DNA of 64,000 nt, taken from contig NZ_LNZC01000012.1 of NCBI RefSeq assembly GCF_001467535.1, forward strand, positions 140,546 to 204,545, given 5' to 3'. The notes beneath the pieces were generated by a model. It ran no database searches. It worked only from the letters and a program-made list of their open reading frames with translations, and was not told where the DNA came from. Positions 46,239 to 54,695 of the stretch are shown here, piece after piece; the first letter of the stretch is position 1; every line of letters starts with the position of its first letter. The translations under genes and the position numbers were made by a program. The stretch is from Legionella worsleiensis (GTDB lineage: Bacteria > Pseudomonadota > Gammaproteobacteria > Legionellales > Legionellaceae).

Positions 46239-46258
46239 GATTGCAATGGGTATGGCTG

Positions 46259-46302
46259 CTGAAACAGTCTGCATCATGCAGCCTGTTTCAGAATAGCTTT
46301 TT
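46259..46302. terminator. Intrinsic terminator between convergent genes
   Basis: CTGAAACAG (46259-46267) and CTGTTTCAG (46283-46291) form a 9-bp stem whose loop contains a second small hairpin (CTGCA-TCA-TGCAG). AATAGCTTTTTA follows. It overlaps the 3' end of corA on the other strand. Confidence 0.7.
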
Positions 46303-47352
46303 ACGTTTAAAGTAAAACAGCATTGATACTGCCAGCGCTACCATTCCTGTTAGGACTAGCGGATAACCATAACGCCATCTGAGTTCGGGCATGAACTCAA
46401 AATTCATTCCATAAACACCCACGATGAATGTTAAAGGAATGAAAATACTGGCAAACATGGTAAGAATCTTCATGGTCTCATTCATTCGGTTATTTAACGT
46501 TGAAAGATAAATATCCAGCATGCTGGAAGACATCTCTCGATGCAAATCTATAGACTCTACCAGGCGAATGCAATGATCATAGAGATCTCTAAAGTAAAGA
46601 TTGTAGCGATTTTTTATAAATCCACCGTCATCGGTCAATAAAAGATGAACAATATCTCGCAGGGGTGCTATGGTTTTTCTTAGCGTGATGGTACGTCTTT
46701 TGATGGTATAAAGTGATTGGAGTTCCACGAATTCGGGTTTTTTGATTAATTGATCTTCTATTTTTTCTAATAAAACGGATGTTTCCTCAACAAAATTAAA
46801 GTAATCGTCCACAATATAATCCATGACAAGATAGGTGAGATAATCACTTCCGTGCTCCCTTACCAAAGAGTGCTCGGCACTGAGCCTTTTATAGATAGGG
46901 GATAAATCATAGCTATCTGATTCTCTAAAGGTGATGAGCAGGTTTTGTTTAATGATTAAACTGAATTGCTCCGTAGAATAGGTAAATTGGTCTACAGGTG
47001 TTTCTAATAACTTAAAAACAATGAACAAATAATCTTCAATGATATCGATCTTCGGTCTTTGCCTGGTATTGAGCAAATCTTCAATTACCAGGGGGTGAAT
47101 TGCGTACTCATTACATATGTGGGTAATTTTGTTGCTGTCTTCAAGCCCTGCAACATCAATCCAGATGTGTTTTCCTTCTCGCAGAGCCGCATTAATTGCC
47201 TCAATATGAAACGTATTAAGCATTTTATAGCTCTGGGTATCGTAAATGTGAACATAAATATGAGTAGGTTTAGGTGGATTTTCGCCAACGTAAACAGCAG
47301 TTCCTGGTAATAATCCTGTTTTTGAAGACGCATGTTTTTTGTGATGACTCAT
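46288..47352 (-). CDS. corA: CorA-family magnesium/cobalt transporter
   Basis: A pentameric Mg2+ channel of the inner membrane. The 354-residue protein has an N-terminal cytoplasmic funnel domain, a long coiled stalk helix, and two C-terminal membrane helices joined by the YGMNFEFMPEL loop, the universal GMN selectivity motif. It ends in KRKK. I chose ATG 47352: the upstream 30 residues of the longer frame are not CorA-like. It stands alone. Confidence 0.92.
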   Translation of the reverse strand: MSHHKKHASSKTGLLPGTAVYVGENPPKPTHIYVHIYDTQSYKMLNTFHIEAINAALREGKHIWIDVAGLEDSNKITHICNEYAIHPLVIEDLLNTRQRPKIDIIEDYLFIVFKLLETPVDQFTYSTEQFSLIIKQNLLITFRESDSYDLSPIYKRLSAEHSLVREHGSDYLTYLVMDYIVDDYFNFVEETSVLLEKIEDQLIKKPEFVELQSLYTIKRRTITLRKTIAPLRDIVHLLLTDDGGFIKNRYNLYFRDLYDHCIRLVESIDLHREMSSSMLDIYLSTLNNRMNETMKILTMFASIFIPLTFIVGVYGMNFEFMPELRWRYGYPLVLTGMVALAVSMLFYFKRKKLF

Positions 47353-47692
47353 ATAATAATCCCGGTTGGGTAAATTCAAAGGATATTCCAACTGGATAGG
47401 GTGTCTGAAATTAAATAGCCTACCCGGTATACAAAGTAACAAAAATCCTTGGCTTACTCTGGTTTTATGTAATTAATGATTAGCTTAGCAGGATTTTTAG
47501 GGTGCAGTCGACCAGATTATGCAGGCGTTAAAAATCGCTTAATTTGCTCTACTTGCTTCATCAAAGACTATGATGTTATATTTGCAATCTTACTAGCCTA
47601 ATAAAGCGCATTTATTTTAGAGAACACGACAGCACCATCGCTTTGTGTTGAGCAAATGCAGTCTGGCGAACCAAGATCGTTAAGATAGGGTC

Positions 47693-49018
47693 GTGAGTTA
47701 TTTAATGGAACAAACTCTGAGAATGAAGCAATCCTTGCCAGTACATCACACTTCAGGGTTCTTGTTTTTGGCGATTAGCGTTATTACCTGCTTGCTTTTA
47801 TTAATCAATGTATCGTTTAAAATAATAATTGTTCAGGGGTTGGTCTGCTCCATAAGTTCTTTGCTTTGTCCTTTAATTGCAGGAATATATTTATTCATAC
47901 TCAGACATTGTACCTTAAGAGAACAGCGTCACATTCTGAATATTTCCTTGATGGCATTATATATTTATTGCATTGGGGTTTATGTTTTGGTGAATTTACC
48001 TGCTGCTGAATTCATGCACGATAATCCAGTGTATGAAATTGTATTTGAAGACATTCCTAAAAAATTTTTTGCAACGACTCTTTCTTTTTTATTAAGTTTT
48101 TATTTGCCCCATTTATTTTGGTGTACCACAAAAGGTACATTATTGTCTGCGCCGCAACAAAGTGTGACTTTAGCGATTTTAGGTGGGGTTTGTTTTTTTA
48201 CGATTGATTTTTATTTACTCTTCTCTAACCCTCATGCTCATAGTTTTAAACAGATTTTTATAGATTCATTCATGATAGCCTCTGCCGTATTATTGATTAT
48301 TGGCGTGAGCTATTTATCCTTTACCTGGCATAAAAAACAACCCGTCTCAAAACAGATGAATGGGCATTCAAATGAGCCTCTGCCTCTTTATCACTATCTG
48401 CTGTGTTGTGCACTTGCGGTCTTGTTTATGTGCCTGGCTTGCGAATATCGCATTGTGTCTTTGACCAAAAATTGTGTTCTTGCAGCCAGTTGTATTTTTT
48501 TTCCAATTACCATGACCGTGAGTACGGTAATTGGTGAGTTGTGGGGCTATAAAGCCCATTTAAGATTGGCTCTGACCTTGATTGCGGCACAGTTGGTTTT
48601 TGATGTCTTGCTTATGGGGATAGTTGCTCTTCCCTCTCCCAATTTTTATGATTTGAATCCTTTTTACAATTATATTTTACCCCGAAGAGTACCGGCTGCT
48701 TCTTTGTCTTTATTTGTTACTTTTTTAAGTAATGCCATGTTGCTGCATTATTTAAAGCGTTTGAGATGGCAGCCAAGCACTGCTGTACGTATCCTGATTG
48801 CTAATATTTTTGCCAATTCTCTTTTATGTCTTGTTGATTACAGCGTGCTGTTCGGTGGCATTTATTCTTACGAGCACATCATGATTTTGGTCATTAATGT
48901 CTGGCAATATAAGCTGTTGATGACCGTTATTTCTTTACCTTTTATTCTTTGGTTATGTCACAGGCTAAGAAAAAATAGTGCGCCAGTTTATTGTGCATTA
49001 CAAAATCAGATTCATTGA
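47693..49018 (+). CDS. Duplicated VUT/YhhQ-like membrane protein
   Basis: A 441-residue protein with about 12 hydrophobic helices. The C-terminal half resembles VUT-family (queuosine-precursor) transporters: CIFFPITMTVSTVIGELWGY, then FYDLNPFYNYILPRRVPAASLSLFVTF in two parts. The N-terminal half shows the same plan in weaker form: LLCPLIAGIYLFIL, then HDNPVYEIVFEDIPKKFFAT. NP-x-Y, the Pro and the Ala-Ser/Thr-Leu stretch recur, so an internal duplication is likely. The substrate is unknown; the acidic residue of the C-half is lost in the N-half. The start may be at GTG 47693 or the ATG of residue 4. Confidence 0.65.
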   Translation: MSYLMEQTLRMKQSLPVHHTSGFLFLAISVITCLLLLINVSFKIIIVQGLVCSISSLLCPLIAGIYLFILRHCTLREQRHILNISLMALYIYCIGVYVLVNLPAAEFMHDNPVYEIVFEDIPKKFFATTLSFLLSFYLPHLFWCTTKGTLLSAPQQSVTLAILGGVCFFTIDFYLLFSNPHAHSFKQIFIDSFMIASAVLLIIGVSYLSFTWHKKQPVSKQMNGHSNEPLPLYHYLLCCALAVLFMCLACEYRIVSLTKNCVLAASCIFFPITMTVSTVIGELWGYKAHLRLALTLIAAQLVFDVLLMGIVALPSPNFYDLNPFYNYILPRRVPAASLSLFVTFLSNAMLLHYLKRLRWQPSTAVRILIANIFANSLLCLVDYSVLFGGIYSYEHIMILVINVWQYKLLMTVISLPFILWLCHRLRKNSAPVYCALQNQIH

Positions 49019-49194
49019 CCTGCAACAAAAAAAGAGCAGTCCAAAATACCACAAACAAGAACCGATGCGAGGGCGCTGAAGTATTTAAAAACACTGGCTG
49101 CTGATAAGATAAAGTCACTCCTCAGTACTACGCAGAGTTGTAAGACGAGCAGTATGTGGCTCAGTCGTACAGCTCTGCCAGCGATAGGTTCGTG

Positions 49195-50577
49195 TTATTT
49201 TTCTTGTTTTTCCGGTCTTTTCCATCCGTAAAGGGTTTTTTGTCTTGATTCGGTTAAGGTCAGTTCTTCGGGCGGAACATTTTTGCGGATGGTGCTTCCT
49301 GCTCCTATAGTGGCGTTTTTTCCTAGGGTTACTGGCGCAACCAATTGCGTATCCGAACCAACAAAAACCCCATCTTCAATAACCGTTTGATGCTTATTGA
49401 CGCCATCGTAATTACAGGTAATCGTACCGGCACCAATATTCACTTTTTTGCCTATGGTGACATCACCCAAATAACTTAAATGACTGGCTTTACTGCCTGC
49501 ATCAAAGACCGCTTTTTTGGTTTCAACAAAATTACCAATTTTACATTCAGCAGCCAGTTGTGTACCTGTTCTGAGTCGGGCAAAGGGGCCAATGTCGCAA
49601 TGATTGCCTATCTGACATCCTTCCAGTACGCTGTTTGCGTAGACAGTACATCCAGCCCCCAAAGTGACATCTTTTAAGCAGCAGTTAGGACCTATATTGC
49701 AGCCATCCCCTAACACTACAGTGCCGGAAAAGACGCAGTTAACGTCTATGAATACGTCTTTACCACAGACAAGATCTCCACGCAGATCAAAGCGACTGGC
49801 ATCTGCCAATCCCACGCCTTGTTCCAAAAATTGCTCGGCCATACGTTGTTGCCATATCCTTTCAAGCTGCTGCAATTGCAGGCGGTTATTAACTCCCTGG
49901 ATTTCATAATGATTGTGGGTAGTTAATGAGGTAATGGGTGTTTGATTTTCTACTGCCAGAGCAATAATCTCGGTTAGGTAGTATTCACCCTGAGCATTGT
50001 TGTTGCCTAATTTGGGCAGCCATAGAGCCAAATCAGCAGCTTTTGCGCAACAGATGCCAGTGTAAATTTCTTTTATTTTCTTTTCTTGCTCGTTAGCATC
50101 TTTTTCTTCTACAATGGCCTCGATTTCACCCTTGTTGTTTCTGATAATACGTCCTAGACCACTAGGGTCTTCTAGGTGGGCAACCAAAAGCGCAAGAACG
50201 GATTGATGTGCCTGGGCTGATTTGCTGCATTCAAGCAGTGCTTGGAGGGTATTCGTCTGAATGAGTGGCACGTCAGCAGACAATACAATAACCTGTGCAT
50301 CAGGTGGAATATGGGGCAAAGCCTGCATTACAGCATGACCGGTGCCCAGTTGCTCTGCTTGATGAACCCAGTGAACTGGTAAATCAGGGAGGGATTTTTT
50401 TATTAGTTCACCACCATGGCCATAAATAACATGGATTACATCGGGGTTGAGTTGTAACGCAGTTTCTACTACACGGGTAAGCATTGTTTTACCAGCCAGC
50501 TGATGCAGAACCTTAGGTGTATTGGAATACATTCTTTTTCCTTGGCCTGCCGCTAAAATAATAATTTGTAAATTCAT
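49195..50577 (-). CDS. glmU: Bifunctional GlcN-1-P acetyltransferase / GlcNAc-1-P uridyltransferase
   Basis: Makes UDP-GlcNAc for peptidoglycan and LPS. The 460-residue protein has an N-terminal nucleotidyltransferase with IILAAGQGKRMYSNTPKVLH, and a C-terminal left-handed beta-helix of hexapeptide repeats with NFVETKKAVFDAGSKASHLSYLGD (in parts) and CNYDGVNKHQT, the acetyltransferase site. Full length. glmS is not adjacent. Confidence 0.97.
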   Translation of the reverse strand: MNLQIIILAAGQGKRMYSNTPKVLHQLAGKTMLTRVVETALQLNPDVIHVIYGHGGELIKKSLPDLPVHWVHQAEQLGTGHAVMQALPHIPPDAQVIVLSADVPLIQTNTLQALLECSKSAQAHQSVLALLVAHLEDPSGLGRIIRNNKGEIEAIVEEKDANEQEKKIKEIYTGICCAKAADLALWLPKLGNNNAQGEYYLTEIIALAVENQTPITSLTTHNHYEIQGVNNRLQLQQLERIWQQRMAEQFLEQGVGLADASRFDLRGDLVCGKDVFIDVNCVFSGTVVLGDGCNIGPNCCLKDVTLGAGCTVYANSVLEGCQIGNHCDIGPFARLRTGTQLAAECKIGNFVETKKAVFDAGSKASHLSYLGDVTIGKKVNIGAGTITCNYDGVNKHQTVIEDGVFVGSDTQLVAPVTLGKNATIGAGSTIRKNVPPEELTLTESRQKTLYGWKRPEKQEK

Positions 50578-50697
50578 AAGATTTGTGATTTCCTTGGTTA
50601 GGTTACATAAACGGGCGTTGAAAATAAGCAGTCTGGTTCAAAGTTACTGACTTAAAGACAAGTATAATAAACAAGTTGCAGTTAAAGGAGTAGGGCA

Positions 50698-51558
50698 ATG
50701 ACAATATTTCTAAAAGCGTTAATTCAACTGATCAGAGATAAATTAAATGCTCTGTCGGCTAGACTGGATTATCAAGCAAGTCATCCTGGATTGTATAATA
50801 TGACATTATCTTTAGAGAAAAAGAGCATTGTTGCTGTTTTAGATAAGAAACTATTAGATTTTACTGGAACTGGTCATGATCAGAATGATTATAAGACTAT
50901 CATTGATTGGGTAAATGAGAGTCACCAACACATCTTGGCAGCGCAAGTAAAACATTCTAAATCTAGCGATGGTGATACTCTAAAATTGATTGCTGATTTG
51001 GCATTTCAAATTCGCCGTTTTTTTGAAAAAATAGACACCTGCAACCATGCGACTGAATCAAATGCTGCAAGTTCGGCATGCCCGGCGAGATTGCAATTAA
51101 TTAATCATCCCTACCGCCAAACACCAGAACATATTGTTTATTATTATGCTGCAATATATCTAGGGGAAGAAATTTTTCAGCCCCATGATTGGGCTAAACC
51201 CGATATTCGAGATCTCAAAGAAAAAGCTGTAATTGATCGAATTCAATCTATCAGTCTCAAAATTCAATCACAGTTTAGCTTGGAGGCCAGGAAAGAACAG
51301 GTTTTAAAAGAGCTTAATGATTTATTGAGAGACAATCATGATATCGTCACTCCAAAATCAACTTCCAGCATAGGGATTCCATTTTTTGACATCGCCTCTT
51401 TGATAAAAATTCGAGTACCAACTACATTTTTTGATCCCGGTGAGGGGCGTTTGGCGAGAGTGTTTGGTTTGGCTAAAATCGAGGTAATGCACATGACAGA
51501 AAGTAATTTTCAGCCTGAGGTGCATGAAGATAACGTTGCGGCTTCGTCAACGCTATAA
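50698..51558 (+). CDS. Orphan 286-residue helical protein; effector candidate
   Basis: Unrecognised soluble protein. It is mostly helical, with an SLEKKSIVAVLDKK segment and a longer helical stretch at about 170-230. No signal peptide or membrane helix. The tail, MTESNFQPEVHEDNVAASSTL, is acidic and ends in small polar residues, like Dot/Icm signals. The ATG has AAAGGAG upstream. A small palindrome, TTACCC-gtat-GGGTAA (51562-51577), follows the stop. Confidence 0.55.
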   Translation: MTIFLKALIQLIRDKLNALSARLDYQASHPGLYNMTLSLEKKSIVAVLDKKLLDFTGTGHDQNDYKTIIDWVNESHQHILAAQVKHSKSSDGDTLKLIADLAFQIRRFFEKIDTCNHATESNAASSACPARLQLINHPYRQTPEHIVYYYAAIYLGEEIFQPHDWAKPDIRDLKEKAVIDRIQSISLKIQSQFSLEARKEQVLKELNDLLRDNHDIVTPKSTSSIGIPFFDIASLIKIRVPTTFFDPGEGRLARVFGLAKIEVMHMTESNFQPEVHEDNVAASSTL

Positions 51559-51687
51559 GCATTACCCGTATGGGTAACTCGGCATCATATCCGGTCGTTG
51601 TGAACAAAGACTATAGAGTTTTAGTTGATTATGAGTATGGGGTGTTGAACCCTTATTAAGATGGTATGATGTTGTTTCATTACCAAA

Positions 51688-51713
51688 CGTCACAATGTCC
51701 CGTTATTGTGACG
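51688..51713. terminator. Possible bidirectional terminator hairpin
   Basis: CGTCACAAT (51688-51696) and ATTGTGACG (51705-51713) form a perfect 9-bp stem with an 8-nt loop, between convergent genes. No strong T-run on either side. Confidence 0.45.
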
Positions 51714-51754
51714 CTTGCGTAAAACGATCCATTTTCGCAAAAAGTACATTTTAT

Positions 51755-52777
51755 TTATGGAGTCAGGGAGTGATGCAATTCCCCACACAAATCGGTATCC
51801 ATTAATACCTTAATTTGGGAGATGTCTGTGTTTTTGCTTAATAAATACAAGAGTTTACAATGAGCTGCCTCAGGGGTCATATCGTGGCCGCTGATTAGGC
51901 CAGCCTCTTTTAGCGTATGTCCTGTTGCATAGTGACTCATTTCAACATGGCCTTGTTGGCATTGGGTGCAGTTTACAATGATGACCCCTCTCTTGCAGGC
52001 ATCAGTAAGGAGTTGTAAAAAACGAGGATCGTTATTCTGAGCATTTCCGGCACCGTATGTTTCCAGGATTAATCCTTTTAGGGGTTGGTTGAGGATATAG
52101 GCTAAAACGTCGGTTGCAAAACCAGGGAATAAGCGAAAATTAGCGATAAATTGCGGCGTTATGGTTTGCAAATGAAATGGCTTTTGCGGTGGTTTTTGTA
52201 ATAAATGCTGATGCAGTTCAATGTCTATCCCCACGGTTGCCAGATGAGGAAAATTCGGAGAGTCAAAGGCATTAAATCGTTGCGCACTGATTTTTTGGGA
52301 GCGATTGCCACGTAATAAGCGTTGATTGAAATAAATACACACTTCGTTAATGGGTTGATGGGCGCATAACCAGAGAGAGGTGATGACGTTATCCAGGGCA
52401 TCGTTACGCACTTCAGATAATGGAATTTGCGATCCGGTGACGATTACGGGCTTGCCCAAGTGTTCCAACATAAAAGATAAAGCAGAAGCCGTATACGCCA
52501 TGGTGTCGGTGCCATGAAAAACAACAAACCCATCGAAATGATCATACTCGTTGGCAATGTCACTTGCGATGCGATTCCACTCATGAACGGTCATATTGGA
52601 GGAATCCAGCAGCGGGCAATATTCCTTAATCACGTATTCAGGCATGTCCTGATGTCTTAACGCAGGGATTTGCGCCATGGCTTGAGCGACGTAATGCGCA
52701 GAGGGTTCATAGCCATGCGGTGTTTTGATACTACTGATGGTTCCACCGGTATTAATAATTAATATGCGTTTGTTCAT
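51755..52777 (-). CDS. ansA: Type I (cytoplasmic) L-asparaginase
   Basis: Hydrolyses asparagine to aspartate and ammonia. The 340-residue protein shows INTGGTISS near the N-terminus (first catalytic Thr) and FHGTDTMAYTASALSFML (second Thr-Asp pair). No signal peptide, so cytoplasmic. Length matches AnsA-type enzymes. Its neighbours are orphan genes and give no pathway context. Confidence 0.92.
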   Translation of the reverse strand: MNKRILIINTGGTISSIKTPHGYEPSAHYVAQAMAQIPALRHQDMPEYVIKEYCPLLDSSNMTVHEWNRIASDIANEYDHFDGFVVFHGTDTMAYTASALSFMLEHLGKPVIVTGSQIPLSEVRNDALDNVITSLWLCAHQPINEVCIYFNQRLLRGNRSQKISAQRFNAFDSPNFPHLATVGIDIELHQHLLQKPPQKPFHLQTITPQFIANFRLFPGFATDVLAYILNQPLKGLILETYGAGNAQNNDPRFLQLLTDACKRGVIIVNCTQCQQGHVEMSHYATGHTLKEAGLISGHDMTPEAAHCKLLYLLSKNTDISQIKVLMDTDLCGELHHSLTP

Positions 52778-52953
52778 GAAAATCTATTAAAGTTATTTTT
52801 GTTTATTATATCCTGCTTTTTCCGGTATAGCGAAAGAAGCATCTTTATCGGGTTTGCCTGGAATCAATCCGCTTTTTTCCCCTGATACTACTTGACAGTT
52901 ATGGAAGGGCTCATGTAGAAATTAAAGCCAGGATGGATGTCAGGGAGATGATG

Positions 52954-54090
52954 ATGCTGAGTAAATGGGATTCAACACGTGTGGTCGAGTTGCAACAACG
53001 GATAAAAGCGGTTGCCGATCCGCTTTTGACCAGACATGAGCATTATAAAAGTGCTACGACAACAATGTTAACCAGTGTAATCAGTCATTTTTTCAACGAA
53101 ATGAATAAAGACAAAATCCTGGAAGTGACGCAATTTGTGGCGAATAACCCAGATAAGGCGCCGGTTAACCAAGGTTTTTTACAAAAGCGATTTGCCAGTC
53201 TGGACGATTTTACGCAAACCATCCTGGAATCAGGGCTAGGCCTGGAAATAGACCAAGACAGTGATTTTTTTGAATTCAGGCATTCAGAGGGCTTAAACCC
53301 TGATGCGGTTGAATTAATGAATAAAATGGCAATAGTCCTGAGCGCATGTCGAGTTTGTATTGGTATAGAGCAAATTTATGCCACCATCCTCAACAGCCCT
53401 CATCTTAAAACCGATGAATACCAACATTTTGGCGATGAGGCTAAAGAATTAAAGCAAAAATATTATGCCGGATTATCATCAGGTTTTGCTGACAAAAGTT
53501 ATTTAAGATCCCATTATCAGCAGGCTTTGTTCATTCAGTCCCGATTGAATGAGCAGCACATCAAAGTGAATGCATGGAAAGAATCTTTTGCAGAACAATT
53601 GCAACGCGCTTTAGCCTCAATTTGTCAGGCGATTAAAAGTACTGGTTCAAAATTAATTGCAGCACGAACGGCTTTCCCCGATAAAACATGGCTTGGTGAT
53701 GGTTGGCGTTCTTTGGTAACGGGGTTGCTCAGTGTACTGGTTAACCGTTATTACAGTTATTCTTATGTGATTGGCGGAGAATTGTCTTTGAATCTTGAGT
53801 ATTGCGTCGTTTTATCTTCTGAATTGTCCAATTTTTCGCTCACTATGCAAGATCAGATGGAGCATTTGAAGCTTGCTCTGTTAGACGATGCTGATATTGA
53901 GTTAGGTGACTTGATTCGACACATTCAAGGTCAAGCGGCTTTGTTTCAAATCGATTTGGCTCCTAAAGCACAAGAGGGTGTTTATGCTGGCCACAATATG
54001 CATTTATTTTACTCCGCCTCAGTTGGTCAGGATGCACAAAGAAGGTACTCTGCGGTGCAATATGTATGCTCTGACCATGGATTTCAATAA
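52954..54090 (+). CDS. Orphan 378-residue helical protein; effector candidate
   Basis: Unrecognised. Almost entirely amphipathic helices with possible coiled coils (VVELQQRIKAVADPLL; YLRSHYQQALFIQSRLNEQ). No signal peptide or definite membrane helix; a moderately hydrophobic stretch lies near GWRSLVTGLLSVLVN. Three ATG codons follow AGGGAG; the third, at 52954, has the best spacing, so I dropped seven residues of the longer frame. It precedes rppH by 80 bp on the same strand but is probably separate. Confidence 0.55.
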   Translation: MLSKWDSTRVVELQQRIKAVADPLLTRHEHYKSATTTMLTSVISHFFNEMNKDKILEVTQFVANNPDKAPVNQGFLQKRFASLDDFTQTILESGLGLEIDQDSDFFEFRHSEGLNPDAVELMNKMAIVLSACRVCIGIEQIYATILNSPHLKTDEYQHFGDEAKELKQKYYAGLSSGFADKSYLRSHYQQALFIQSRLNEQHIKVNAWKESFAEQLQRALASICQAIKSTGSKLIAARTAFPDKTWLGDGWRSLVTGLLSVLVNRYYSYSYVIGGELSLNLEYCVVLSSELSNFSLTMQDQMEHLKLALLDDADIELGDLIRHIQGQAALFQIDLAPKAQEGVYAGHNMHLFYSASVGQDAQRRYSAVQYVCSDHGFQ

Positions 54091-54170
54091 TATTTTCAGA
54101 ATTAATTGCCAAGGTCTTGTACTTTGTGAAAAAATCAGGATATTAACGGTTTAGTCTAAGCAGTGACATC

Positions 54171-54695
54171 ATGGTGATTGATCGTGCCGGTTACAGGTTG
54201 AATGTGGGAATTATCCTCGTCAACAGTTCGAATAGAGTATTTTGGGGTAGACGCAGTGGGCATGATGCCTGGCAATTTCCACAAGGTGGATTGGCTGCGG
54301 GCGAAACGTCGCTCCAGGCGATGTTTCGAGAGTTGCATGAAGAAGTGGGCTTGGACAAGCATGACGTGGAGGTTTTGGGTTCTACCAAACGTTGGCTTAA
54401 ATATCGGCTTCCCAAGCAATATTTGCGGCATGGCAGTGAACCTTTGGTGATTGGTCAAAAGCAAAAATGGTATTTATTAAAGCTTGTTTCCAGTGAGCAA
54501 AAGGTGCGATTGGATTTAAGTGATTCACCCGAGTTTGATAGCTGGCGCTGGATAGATTTTCATGAGCCAGAGCAACAGGTGATTTTTTTTAAAAGACAAG
54601 TGTATGTACAGGCTTTAAAGGAATTGGAACCCTTATTAAAAATTCGCCGTACACCCTACGGTATGAAACGGAAAAGAGGTAATCATAGGCCATAG
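54171..54695 (+). CDS. rppH: RNA pyrophosphohydrolase
   Basis: Removes 5' pyrophosphate from mRNA and so starts decay. The 174-residue Nudix protein begins MVIDRAGYRLNVGIIL, typical of RppH, and has the full Nudix box GGLAAGETSLQAMFRELHEEVGL (in parts G-x5-E-x7-REL-x-EE-x-G). It is followed by ptsP with no gap, the common gammaproteobacterial order. Confidence 0.95.
   Translation: MVIDRAGYRLNVGIILVNSSNRVFWGRRSGHDAWQFPQGGLAAGETSLQAMFRELHEEVGLDKHDVEVLGSTKRWLKYRLPKQYLRHGSEPLVIGQKQKWYLLKLVSSEQKVRLDLSDSPEFDSWRWIDFHEPEQQVIFFKRQVYVQALKELEPLLKIRRTPYGMKRKRGNHRP

Noticed and set aside
49060-49192. tRNA-like text (GTGGCTCAGTCG, AGGTTCGTG) between the VUT-like gene and glmU
   Set aside because: No acceptor stem or anticodon arm could be folded around it; treated as intergenic with no gene seen.
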